This document shows, one piece after another, positions 46,078-53,635 of a stretch of DNA of 53,635 bases (position 1 is the stretch's first letter; each line of letters starts with the position of its first letter). This DNA comes from RGIG8597 sp045133795. Lineage in GTDB: Bacteria > Spirochaetota > GWE2-31-10. The notes beneath the pieces are model-generated. The model was given only the letters and a program-made list of their open reading frames with translations. It had not been told where the DNA came from and did not search any database. The DNA lies in assembly GCA_045133795.1 (NCBI GenBank), contig JBGUUT010000013.1:1-53635 (forward strand), written 5' to 3'. The translations under genes and the position numbers were made by a program.

Positions 46078-46848
46078 ATGAATACTTCTAAAATTTTGCC
46101 GTTAGGTGGGACGGTTAACGTAACAATCCACAGAAATTATTTTAAACAAGATGATTCCAGTTATGCAAAAGTGCAACGTACAACTGCGGGAATGAATAAT
46201 GTTATTGCTGCAATTTTAAACAAATCAAAATTGTTTGATGAGGCGACTCTTGTAGCTTCGGTTTTACTGTTTAAAGAAAGCATTTTAGATTTGATAAGTC
46301 AGGGATTTGCTGTAAATCTTTTTGAACTCGGTACATTGTATCCAAACGTACAAGGCAGTATCAGCAGTCTTAATCCGGATACAACAGAGATTCCGACATT
46401 AACATTAGGATTTTCTCCGTCACAAGAAGCTTTGAGTGCCGTGAGTAAGGCAGAGATTGTAAGTGCACAAAAGGAAGAATCTTTACCTGTGATTTCAAGT
46501 ATTGAAGACCTTTCTACTCATAAGACAGATTTTACCGTGACTGTAAATATGCCGATAAGAATAAAAGGACGGCGTGTTAAGATTGCCGGAGACTCCGACC
46601 AAGCCGGTTTATTCTTTGCGAAAAATGATGAAAATGGTTTTTATGACAAAGACGAATCTACTTGGATAAGGGTAAAAGATGAGAATTTCTTTAAAAATAC
46701 TTCCGGTTTTCTGGAGGTGATTTTGAAAGAGGATTTAATTCCGGGAGAGAACTATACACTTATTATTAAAACGGCTGCAGGTAGAGGAAGTTCTGTTAAT
46801 AAAACGATAAGAACTCTTGTTTTTGATAAAGTAATAAAGGTCGTTTAG
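46078..46848 (+). CDS. HU-fold DNA-binding protein with C-terminal Ig-like DUF4469 domain
   Basis: 256 residues; a GAGGTG ribosome site precedes the ATG. N-terminal ~1-125 resembles the HU/IHF-like domain of the Bacteroidetes/spirochaete type (VNVTIHRNYFKQDDSSYAKV, then GFAVNLFELGTLYPNVQG). C-terminal ~150-256 is an Ig-like DUF4469 domain (VNMPIRIKGRRVKIAGDSDQ, TYTLIIKTAAGRGSS-like end). A cytosolic, nucleoid-associated role is expected for the HU part; the Ig-like part may mediate assembly. It lies just beyond the CRISPR satellite but has a separate transcript, closed by a shared bidirectional terminator. Confidence 0.8.
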   Translation: MNTSKILPLGGTVNVTIHRNYFKQDDSSYAKVQRTTAGMNNVIAAILNKSKLFDEATLVASVLLFKESILDLISQGFAVNLFELGTLYPNVQGSISSLNPDTTEIPTLTLGFSPSQEALSAVSKAEIVSAQKEESLPVISSIEDLSTHKTDFTVTVNMPIRIKGRRVKIAGDSDQAGLFFAKNDENGFYDKDESTWIRVKDENFFKNTSGFLEVILKEDLIPGENYTLIIKTAAGRGSSVNKTIRTLVFDKVIKVV

Positions 46849-46903
46849 TTCTTTATACTTTTTATGCTCATTTCTTTTAAAGGAATGGGCATAATTTTTT
46901 TCA

Positions 46904-46944
46904 TGCCCAGATCTCTATTCTGTTTTAGAATCGAGGTCTGGGCA
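46904..46944. repeat. REP-like palindrome, copy 5
   Basis: TGCCCAGATCTCTATTC (46904-46920) pairs with GAATCGAGGTCTGGGCA (46928-46944), with one G-T pair and one mismatch. Its outer arm is GCCCAG, unlike copies 1 and 2. Confidence 0.85.
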
Positions 46945-46956
46945 CATTCCGGACAA

Positions 46957-46993
46957 TAAAAAAAAGCTAACGAGAAAATCGTTAGCTTTTTGT
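46957..46993. terminator. Bidirectional terminator shared by the HU-like gene and htpG
   Basis: A perfect 13-bp stem, AAAAAGCTAACGA (46961-46973) and TCGTTAGCTTTTT (46979-46991), with T runs on both strands. Confidence 0.92.
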
Positions 46994-47008
46994 ATTTTAT
47001 AGTATGGA

Positions 47009-48868
47009 TTACAAGTTCATTCCGGTAAGTTCAGTTGTTCTTTCCAAGAATTTAACTAATTTTTCACCTTTTAAATTGTCTTGAGCCAAGAGTGCAGAAT
47101 CATAAACATTAAGAACAAGTTTTTCTACAAGTTCTTTTTTACCTTCGTCATCTTTTGCAGCAACCAATTTTGAAATCATTTCGTTTGAACTGTTGATTAT
47201 CAAAGTGTGGTCAGAGAAGATATCCGCACCGCCCATTTCGCCTCTGAACATTGCATTCATTTCTTTAAAACGTCTCATATGTTCTGAGAATACGATAATA
47301 GAAGGAATCTTTGTATCTTTAAGAGCTTGTACTTTGATTTTCAAAGATTTGTTTTCTTCAGGTTTCAAGATTGAGTTAAATAATTCTTCGATTTTGTCAT
47401 CGATAGATTTGTTATTTTCATCAACAATCTTTTCTTTTTTATCATCAGAAAGCATTGCGTTTGTATCACTGTCGATTCGGATAAATGAAACGTCTGTATC
47501 TTTCATTTCAAGGAATTGGATAAAATGTACGTCAATCATTGAATTGAAATAAATTACTTCCAAACCTTGACCTTTACACATATCGATTAATGCAGCTTGT
47601 TTTTCCGGGTCAGATGCATAAAGAACAACTTGTTTTCCGTTTTCTTCCTTATTAATACCTTTATTTTTTTCTTTGTACTCTTCAAGAGTTTTGTAAACAT
47701 CATCTGAAGTTTTGAACATCAAAACATTTTTTACTTTGTCAAAGAACTTCTCGTTGTTCATCATTCCGTATTTTACGAAAATACTGATGTCATCCCAAAA
47801 TCCTTCGTAAGCTGCACGGTCTTTTTTGTAGATTTCGTTAAGTTTATCAGCAACTTTCTTTGTAATGTGTTCAGAAATCTTTTTAACATATGGGTCATTT
47901 TGCAAATAAGAACGAGAAACGTTTAACGGTAAATCCGGGATGTCGATACAACCTTGCAATAATGTAAGGAATTCCGGAATAATTTCTTTTGCATTATCTG
48001 TAACAAAAACTTGGTTACAGAATAATTTAATTCTTCCTTTTGAGCTGTCCAATTCATGGCGGATTTTAGGGAAATACAAAATACCTTTAAGATTGAAAGG
48101 TACTTCTACGTCAAGGTGAATCCAGAATAAAGGTTCGCTTTCCATAGGGAATAATTTGCTGTAGAAGTTTTTGTAATCTTCATCTTTTACTTCATTCGGA
48201 CGTTTTAGCCACAAAGGATGTTGGTCGTTTATTTCTTTACCGTTTAATTTGATAGGGTAAGGCAAGAAGTTACAATATTTTTCGATTACTTCACGAACTT
48301 TGTATTCTTCAAGGAAATCTTCGTTTTCTTTGTTAATATGAAGAACGATGTCTGTACCTCTGTCGGCTTTGTCAGTTTTTTCCATAGAGAATTCTGTACC
48401 GCCGTCATTTACCCAGTGAACGGCTTCAGTTCCGTCTTGGTATGATTTTGAGAAAATCTCAACTTTATCACTTACCATGAACGCAGAGTAAAATCCCAAT
48501 CCGAAATGACCGATGATTTCGCCTAAGTCGTTATTTTTTTCATGCTGTGAAATAAAATCTGCAGCACCGGAAAACGCAATTTGATTAATATATTTTTTAA
48601 CTTCGTCACCGGTCATACCGATTCCGGTATCTTTGAATGTCAAAGTTTTCTTTTCTTTATCAATGCAAACATCTACAAATAAATCTCCGGTTTCTTTTAC
48701 TTCACCGGAAAGATTCAATAAACGCAATTTTGTCATTGCGTCGACACCGTTTGACACTAACTCACGAATAAAAATCTCACGGTCAGAGTAAAGCCATTTC
48801 TTAATAATTGGCAGAAGATTCTCCGTATGAATTGAAAGCTGTCCTTTTTCTTCTTTTATATCACTCAT
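47009..48868 (-). CDS. htpG: HSP90-family chaperone HtpG
   Basis: 619 residues using the ATG at 48868, which follows GGAGGA; the frame extends 29 codons upstream without support. ATP-dependent cytosolic chaperone. The N-terminal GHKL ATPase is clear: FIRELVSNGVDAMTKLR, TFKDTGIGMTGDEVKKYI, and IIGHFGLGFYSAFMVSDKV. The middle domain has LFCNQVFVTDNAKEIIPEFL and DLPLNVSRSYLQ. The C-terminal dimerisation domain is present to the end, so the gene is full length. It is divergent from the amylase gene and convergent with the HU-like gene. Confidence 0.97.
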   Translation of the reverse strand: MSDIKEEKGQLSIHTENLLPIIKKWLYSDREIFIRELVSNGVDAMTKLRLLNLSGEVKETGDLFVDVCIDKEKKTLTFKDTGIGMTGDEVKKYINQIAFSGAADFISQHEKNNDLGEIIGHFGLGFYSAFMVSDKVEIFSKSYQDGTEAVHWVNDGGTEFSMEKTDKADRGTDIVLHINKENEDFLEEYKVREVIEKYCNFLPYPIKLNGKEINDQHPLWLKRPNEVKDEDYKNFYSKLFPMESEPLFWIHLDVEVPFNLKGILYFPKIRHELDSSKGRIKLFCNQVFVTDNAKEIIPEFLTLLQGCIDIPDLPLNVSRSYLQNDPYVKKISEHITKKVADKLNEIYKKDRAAYEGFWDDISIFVKYGMMNNEKFFDKVKNVLMFKTSDDVYKTLEEYKEKNKGINKEENGKQVVLYASDPEKQAALIDMCKGQGLEVIYFNSMIDVHFIQFLEMKDTDVSFIRIDSDTNAMLSDDKKEKIVDENNKSIDDKIEELFNSILKPEENKSLKIKVQALKDTKIPSIIVFSEHMRRFKEMNAMFRGEMGGADIFSDHTLIINSSNEMISKLVAAKDDEGKKELVEKLVLNVYDSALLAQDNLKGEKLVKFLERTTELTGMNL

Positions 48869-49060
48869 TTTTTCCTCCAAAAAGTTTTTTATCATTAATA
48901 ATTTTTCAAATCGAAAGATGGTCATCAATATAATAACCAAGCGATTAAAAGTCAAATGTCTAATAAAGAAAATAGTTTTATTTTTTAGAAAAACTACATT
49001 GGCTTGTTTCTTGTTAATGATTTTTCCATGTAAATTGATATTTTTGTGGAGAAAAAAAAT

Positions 49061-52000
49061 ATGAAAAAGTTATTGTTTTTATTGTTGATTGCAAGTTGTT
49101 TTTTAGCTGCTTGTACATCAACGATAAGTGATTCAAATGACTCATCAAAGGATGTTAAGAAGCTTAACCCACCTAAAGTTGTACCATCAGATTTGATAAT
49201 CGATGACCAAACTGATATTATGATAATATTTGATGAAGGGGCAGAGTGTTATTACACTACAGACGGAAAAGCTCCGAATAGTGAAGACGGAAAGAAATAC
49301 ACAGGACCTTTTCGTCTGTCAAAAAGCGGGATGATACGTGTAGGTGTTTTTAAAGATGGTTACGAAAATGCATTTGCTACCAAATATTATCAAGTAGTTC
49401 CGCAAAGTACGGAAGATACAGCCTTTCTTGATTCGTTAAGTATCGGCGGAATTGATGATTTGGTGTTTAATAAATTGACTACAAATTATGAGTTTAATGT
49501 AAGTAATTCTATGGATAAAGCTGTATTTTATCCTTCTGCGGAATTTGGAAAAATTACGATTGACGGGAATGTTTGCCAAAACGGAGAAAATATTGCCGTA
49601 GCTTTAAAAACCGGAGAGAATATTATTGAAATCAGTGTAGAAAATGCCGGACTTATTAAAATCTATAAGATAAAGGTTGTTCGTCAGTCTGAAAATCCTT
49701 CAGATAATGCAACATTGCGGTCTTTGGAATTGAAACATGGCAATGATTTAATTGCATTGACTCCGGTTTTTTCGCCGAATGTAGTAAATTATACAGCTAA
49801 TGTAGATTATGATGTTTCAAGTGTTGCTTTGTCGTATGAAACAGCGGATTCGGCAGCAGTGGCAAGTGTTGATATTGAAAATCTGAAAGATATCCCCTTA
49901 AACATTGGTAAAAATGCAATAAACATTATTGTAACGGCAGAAGACGGTACAACAACTAAAACTTATTGCGTGAATATTGCCAGAGCTGATAAACCTGTTA
50001 ATGATTGTAAGCTTGCTTCTGTCTCTGTAAACGGTAAAAATTTGGCAGTAAAATCAGAAATGGAAGTAGAAGTTGATACATCTTCCGTTAGAATTTCGGT
50101 TACATCGGAAAATTCTGCTCATACTGTTACAATAGCCGGTGAAGAAGCCTCTGATGTTGTACTTGATTTGACAGGGGAAAATTTACTTGAGATAAAAGTT
50201 GATTCCGGCAACGGTGCATTTATTACTTACAAATTGAAAGTGATTGTAGTGCAGACAAGTGCCGCAGCTTTGACATCTGTAAAAGTGGATAACGGTGCCG
50301 GCTTGGCAGTACAAAAGAATATGGGTGCTAAGGTAAATGCAAAAAATGCTGTTGTAGCCGTAGAAGCAAATGATGAAACTCAAAACATTGAAATTGACGG
50401 AGTAGATGTGACGTCATCAAAATTTGTTAATGTTACGGTTGCCGCAGATGATGTAACCTTCGGAAATAAGGTTTTGAAAATTACGCTTACCGATAGAGAT
50501 GGTAAAACTGTAGATTATTATTTAACATTGACCTATCAGGAAGCTGTTACCGGAAAGATTATAGTTCATGCTTATGGGTATACTCATATTTGGGCATGGA
50601 ATAAAACAAATGAAAGCGATAATTATACCGGCGGGAAATGGCCCGGTGTAGAAATGACTCAAGAAGAGAATTCTAATTGGTATACATTTACAATTGAAAA
50701 AACAACTTCTATGGTTGTTTTTAGTAACAAAGGTGCAGGTCAAACTGCTAACCTTGAAAGAACAGAAGGCGAGTGGTGGTACAAAGACGGCAAATGGTCT
50801 GATCATCCGGGCGACAATGTACCTCCGGTTGTGTCTTTTGTGATTCCGACATCTAACGCAAATCTCAGCGGAGTCGTAACTTGTGAGGTAAATGCAAGTG
50901 ATGACAGAGAAATGGGATATGTAGATTTCTTTGTAGACGGTAAAAAGAAGAAAACTGTTAAGGTTTTGCCGTATGCATTTGATTGGGATACGACAGTATT
51001 AAAAAATGGAACTCATACATTGAAGGCTACCGCCTATGACGCTTCCGGAAATTCAGCTTCTACAGAAGAAATTGAAGTTACTACGACTAATGCTAACATT
51101 CCGCCGGTAGCAGTTATAGGAGGTTCGAAGCGTGTTCCCGTAAGTACTACAAAAAATTATCGTGGAACAGGTTCTTACGATTTGAACGGTGAAATTGTAT
51201 CTTATAAATGGAGTATTACCGGAGGGGTAAAACTTGATTCTGACAGTGCAAGTTCTGTAAATATTACTGTTCCTGCGAATATATCTACTTATACTTTGAC
51301 ATTGACAGTCACTGATGATTTAGGAGCTACAGATACGACTTCTATTAATATCGAAACTTATCCGGGTACAGAAACAAGTTGGGATTTCCGCGATGAGACA
51401 ATCTATTTTGCAATTACTACACGTTTCTATGACGGAGACAAATCTAATAATGTCCACTGTTGGGATGAAAATGCATCAACTCCGGCTGATGACCCGTCTT
51501 GGCGTGGAGATTTTAAAGGTTTAATTGAAAAGCTTGATTATATCAAAGCGTTGGGATTTAGTGCCGTGTGGATTACGCCGGTAGTAGAAAACTGTTCCGG
51601 GCTTGATTATCATGGATATCATGCAATGAATTTCAGCAAAGTTGACCCTCGTTATGAATCTGATGATGTGGATTTTCAAACTTTGATTGATGAGGTTCAT
51701 GCTCGTGATATGAAGCTTGTTCTTGATGTTGTATTTCAGCATACTGGAAACTTTGGTGAAGATACATTGGCTCCGATGTTTGTAAAGGATTATGTAAACG
51801 GCGACCATGAAGATATTAATTCTATCTTGCAGCCTCATCCGGAAACTTTATTGGATTGGAATGCTTATATTACGGCAGAAGGTTCAGCTCAATACCAAAT
51901 GCGTCTTGCATTGATGAAGAATACCGACGGCGTAAATCACGATTATCGCAATTATTATCATCATTACGGACACGGAAATTGGGATACATTCAGTAGTCAA

Positions 52001-53299
52001 TGGATGCAAATTGCCGGAGACTGTGTAGATTTGAATACAGAAAATCCTGCAGTTTTGAATTATATTGTAAAAGCATATTCTCAATATATTAAAATGGGAG
52101 TAGATGCATTCCGTATCGATACCGGTAAACATATTCCTCGTCTTGTTTTTAACAAGGTGTTGAATAATGCATTTATGGAGGCGGCAGCAGAAGCCGGAAA
52201 TGATAAATTTTATATGTTTACTGAAATTTGTGCCAGAGCAAATGAAGTTGAATATCGAGAAACACCTAATATGAGTGCTTATTTCTACACTTGGGATGAA
52301 GAGAAGAATTATCCTTGGGATGACAGTGAAACATCATGGAATGATTATGTAATGTTTGAAACCGAAATGTTGCAGGCTGAGCTTGAGTCAGGTTCAAAAA
52401 TGTTTGAACATACAAACGGAAAATCTGCTCAACAACAGGGATTGGATTATGCACAGGGAACAAGTCACAACAGAAGTTCTGATAATCATGCTTTAAAAGG
52501 AAATGAGTATCATACTCCTGATTATACACATCATTCAGGATTGAATGTAATTGATTTTCCAATGCATTGGAATTTTAACAGTGCTTCAAGTGCTTATGGG
52601 GTTCGTAGCGGAGATTCTAAATACAATGATGCAACTTGGAACGTTGTATATGTCGACAGCCATGATTATTCGCCGAGTGATGATTGTTTTAATCGTTATA
52701 ATAAAGGAGCTGATGCTTGGGCAGAGAACTTTAGTTTGATGTTCACATTCCGTGGAATTCCTTGTATGTACTATGGTAGCGAAATAGAATTTCAGGCCGG
52801 AAAGGTTATTGATAAAGGCGGTCTTGAGGCTTTATGTGATACCGGTCGTGCATATTTCGGAGATTATATTGAGGGAAGTGTTAATGTTTCAGATTTCGGA
52901 GTTTACAGTAATGCAACCGGAGCAATGGCGGAAACATTAAATGCACCGTTATCAAAACAACTTCAACGTTTGGCACAAATCAGACGTAGTGTAACAGCTT
53001 TGAGAAAAGGTCAGTATTCTACAGAAGGCTGTTCCGGTTCTATGGCGTTTAAACGTCGTTATACAGATGAAAGCGAAGATAGTTTTGTTTTAGTAACTAT
53101 TTCCGGTAGTTCGGAATTTACAGGTTTGCCTGCAGGAACTTATGTAGATTGTATTACCGGTGACAGTCAAACGATTGCAGCCGACGGTACCGTTACTGCG
53201 ACTTGCAGCGGTCAGGGAAATATGCGTGTATATGTTCTTGATACTGCAAAAAGTCCGGCTCCGGGTAAAATCGGAACTGACACAGAGTGGTTGAAATAA
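49061..53299 (+). CDS. Multidomain alpha-amylase-family (GH13) lipoprotein
   Basis: 1,412 residues from the ATG at 49061, just after the GTGGAG ribosome site (an in-frame GTG at 49046 belongs to that site). Lipoprotein signal MKKLLFLLLIASCFLAAC. Domain order: chitobiase C-terminal-like (~35-110, CYYTTDGKAPNSEDG), about four cadherin-like beta-sandwich repeats (~120-490), a starch-binding-type CBM (~495-580, HIWAWNKTNESDNYTGGKWP), a Big-type Ig domain (~590-680), a PKD domain (~685-770), then the GH13 barrel from ~774. Catalytic Asp1020 (FRIDTGKH), Glu1055 (FTEICA) and Asp1202 (DSHDYSP) are all present. It is probably cell-surface or periplasmic, cutting starch or related alpha-glucans. Confidence 0.93.
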   Translation: MKKLLFLLLIASCFLAACTSTISDSNDSSKDVKKLNPPKVVPSDLIIDDQTDIMIIFDEGAECYYTTDGKAPNSEDGKKYTGPFRLSKSGMIRVGVFKDGYENAFATKYYQVVPQSTEDTAFLDSLSIGGIDDLVFNKLTTNYEFNVSNSMDKAVFYPSAEFGKITIDGNVCQNGENIAVALKTGENIIEISVENAGLIKIYKIKVVRQSENPSDNATLRSLELKHGNDLIALTPVFSPNVVNYTANVDYDVSSVALSYETADSAAVASVDIENLKDIPLNIGKNAINIIVTAEDGTTTKTYCVNIARADKPVNDCKLASVSVNGKNLAVKSEMEVEVDTSSVRISVTSENSAHTVTIAGEEASDVVLDLTGENLLEIKVDSGNGAFITYKLKVIVVQTSAAALTSVKVDNGAGLAVQKNMGAKVNAKNAVVAVEANDETQNIEIDGVDVTSSKFVNVTVAADDVTFGNKVLKITLTDRDGKTVDYYLTLTYQEAVTGKIIVHAYGYTHIWAWNKTNESDNYTGGKWPGVEMTQEENSNWYTFTIEKTTSMVVFSNKGAGQTANLERTEGEWWYKDGKWSDHPGDNVPPVVSFVIPTSNANLSGVVTCEVNASDDREMGYVDFFVDGKKKKTVKVLPYAFDWDTTVLKNGTHTLKATAYDASGNSASTEEIEVTTTNANIPPVAVIGGSKRVPVSTTKNYRGTGSYDLNGEIVSYKWSITGGVKLDSDSASSVNITVPANISTYTLTLTVTDDLGATDTTSINIETYPGTETSWDFRDETIYFAITTRFYDGDKSNNVHCWDENASTPADDPSWRGDFKGLIEKLDYIKALGFSAVWITPVVENCSGLDYHGYHAMNFSKVDPRYESDDVDFQTLIDEVHARDMKLVLDVVFQHTGNFGEDTLAPMFVKDYVNGDHEDINSILQPHPETLLDWNAYITAEGSAQYQMRLALMKNTDGVNHDYRNYYHHYGHGNWDTFSSQWMQIAGDCVDLNTENPAVLNYIVKAYSQYIKMGVDAFRIDTGKHIPRLVFNKVLNNAFMEAAAEAGNDKFYMFTEICARANEVEYRETPNMSAYFYTWDEEKNYPWDDSETSWNDYVMFETEMLQAELESGSKMFEHTNGKSAQQQGLDYAQGTSHNRSSDNHALKGNEYHTPDYTHHSGLNVIDFPMHWNFNSASSAYGVRSGDSKYNDATWNVVYVDSHDYSPSDDCFNRYNKGADAWAENFSLMFTFRGIPCMYYGSEIEFQAGKVIDKGGLEALCDTGRAYFGDYIEGSVNVSDFGVYSNATGAMAETLNAPLSKQLQRLAQIRRSVTALRKGQYSTEGCSGSMAFKRRYTDESEDSFVLVTISGSSEFTGLPAGTYVDCITGDSQTIAADGTVTATCSGQGNMRVYVLDTAKSPAPGKIGTDTEWLK

Positions 53300-53310
53300 T
53301 TTTAATTTGT

Positions 53311-53338
53311 AGCCGACAGGTTTTGCTTGTCGGCTTTT
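53311..53338 (+). terminator. Terminator after the GH13 gene
   Basis: AGCCGACAGG (53311-53320) pairs with CTTGTCGGCT (53326-53335) with one G-T pair; a short T run follows. Confidence 0.78.
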
Positions 53339-53346
53339 GTATGTAC

Positions 53347-53385
53347 GCCCAGACCTCTATTCTGTAATGGGATAGAGGCCTGGGC
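53347..53385. repeat. REP-like palindrome, copy 6
   Basis: GCCCAGACCTCTAT (53347-53360) pairs with ATAGAGGCCTGGGC (53372-53385) with one mismatch. It has the same outer-arm type as copy 5 and also lies just after a gene end. Confidence 0.85.
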
Positions 53386-53635
53386 AGCAAATTGTATTAT
53401 TAACACAATGCAGGTGTTGTTTGGGAAAATATAAGTTTTGCAATATTTTATAAGAAGTAATCTATCGATTTATATTATTGAAATCATCTGTTTTTTTGGT
53501 GATATTTAAAAAGTGTTAATTAAAAAAGATATAGTTTTCTTGCAGAAGGCAGAAAAAATTATGAGAAAAAGAAAGTTGTATTGAGAAAAAAAGATTAGCT
53601 TCTGATTCGTATTATGATAATTCTTCTTGTGACAG
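53386..53635. other. AT-rich right edge, no gene seen
   Basis: Together with the terminator and REP copy this makes a 336-nt stretch without a gene. I see no RNA or reading frame in the last 250 nt; it may be the upstream region of a gene beyond the window. Confidence 0.5.

Overview
The window looks like about 53.6 kb of chromosome from a low-GC spirochaete, most probably a host-associated Treponema. The reasons are two giant coiled-coil proteins of the spirochaete coiled-coil (SpiroCoCo/Scc-like) type, a HU-fold protein with a C-terminal Ig-like DUF4469 domain, a type III glutamine synthetase, lipoproteins with short lipoboxes, and a consistent AT-rich codon style. This assignment rests on family recognition and reading, not on a database search.

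Layout. Bases 1-13191 hold an apparent same-strand cluster: a 5'-truncated coiled-coil giant, a second membrane-anchored coiled-coil protein, a secreted transglutaminase-like protein and a lipoprotein. Bases 13200-19820 carry an orphan sugar-ABC ATPase, a HATPase-HDOD regulator, metK, a class III nucleotide cyclase and a TPR protein with a degenerate Mrr-like C-terminus. Bases 19830-20480 are non-coding and packed with short hairpins. Then come mnmG (minus), glgB, an OmpH/Skp-like chaperone, and a RAYT (REP-associated tyrosine transposase) bracketed by two copies of a REP-like palindrome; four more copies lie elsewhere in the window. A WYL regulator, an acyl-CoA synthetase, an RND transporter, a GAF-GGDEF protein, a type III glutamine synthetase and a thioesterase follow.

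Bases 36490-46077 are the accessory island: a type V-A CRISPR-Cas locus in the order cas12a - BRO-N/DinD-like gene - cas4 - cas1 - cas2 - array. All five genes overlap or abut, so the BRO-N gene is built into the operon. Cas12a keeps all its visible nuclease residues. The array has 11 repeats (the last a hybrid) and 10 spacers. It runs directly into a 64-bp-period satellite of about 12 units, in which a degenerate 36-nt CRISPR repeat alternates with a nearly constant 28-nt 'spacer'. Hairpins resembling the crRNA stem-loop sit in the CRISPR leader and in the cas12a 5' UTR. Upstream of cas12a, about 1 kb of non-coding DNA holds a candidate structured RNA, a 17-nt promoter-region block present twice, two REP copies and about ten small hairpins.

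Bases 46078-53635 carry the HU-DUF4469 protein, htpG (minus) and a large multidomain alpha-amylase-family lipoprotein.

The best candidates for something undescribed are the BRO-N/DinD-like gene inside the cas12a operon and the CRISPR-derived satellite with its pseudo-repeat hairpins. Together they suggest RNA-based regulation or decoying of Cas12a, which is inference.
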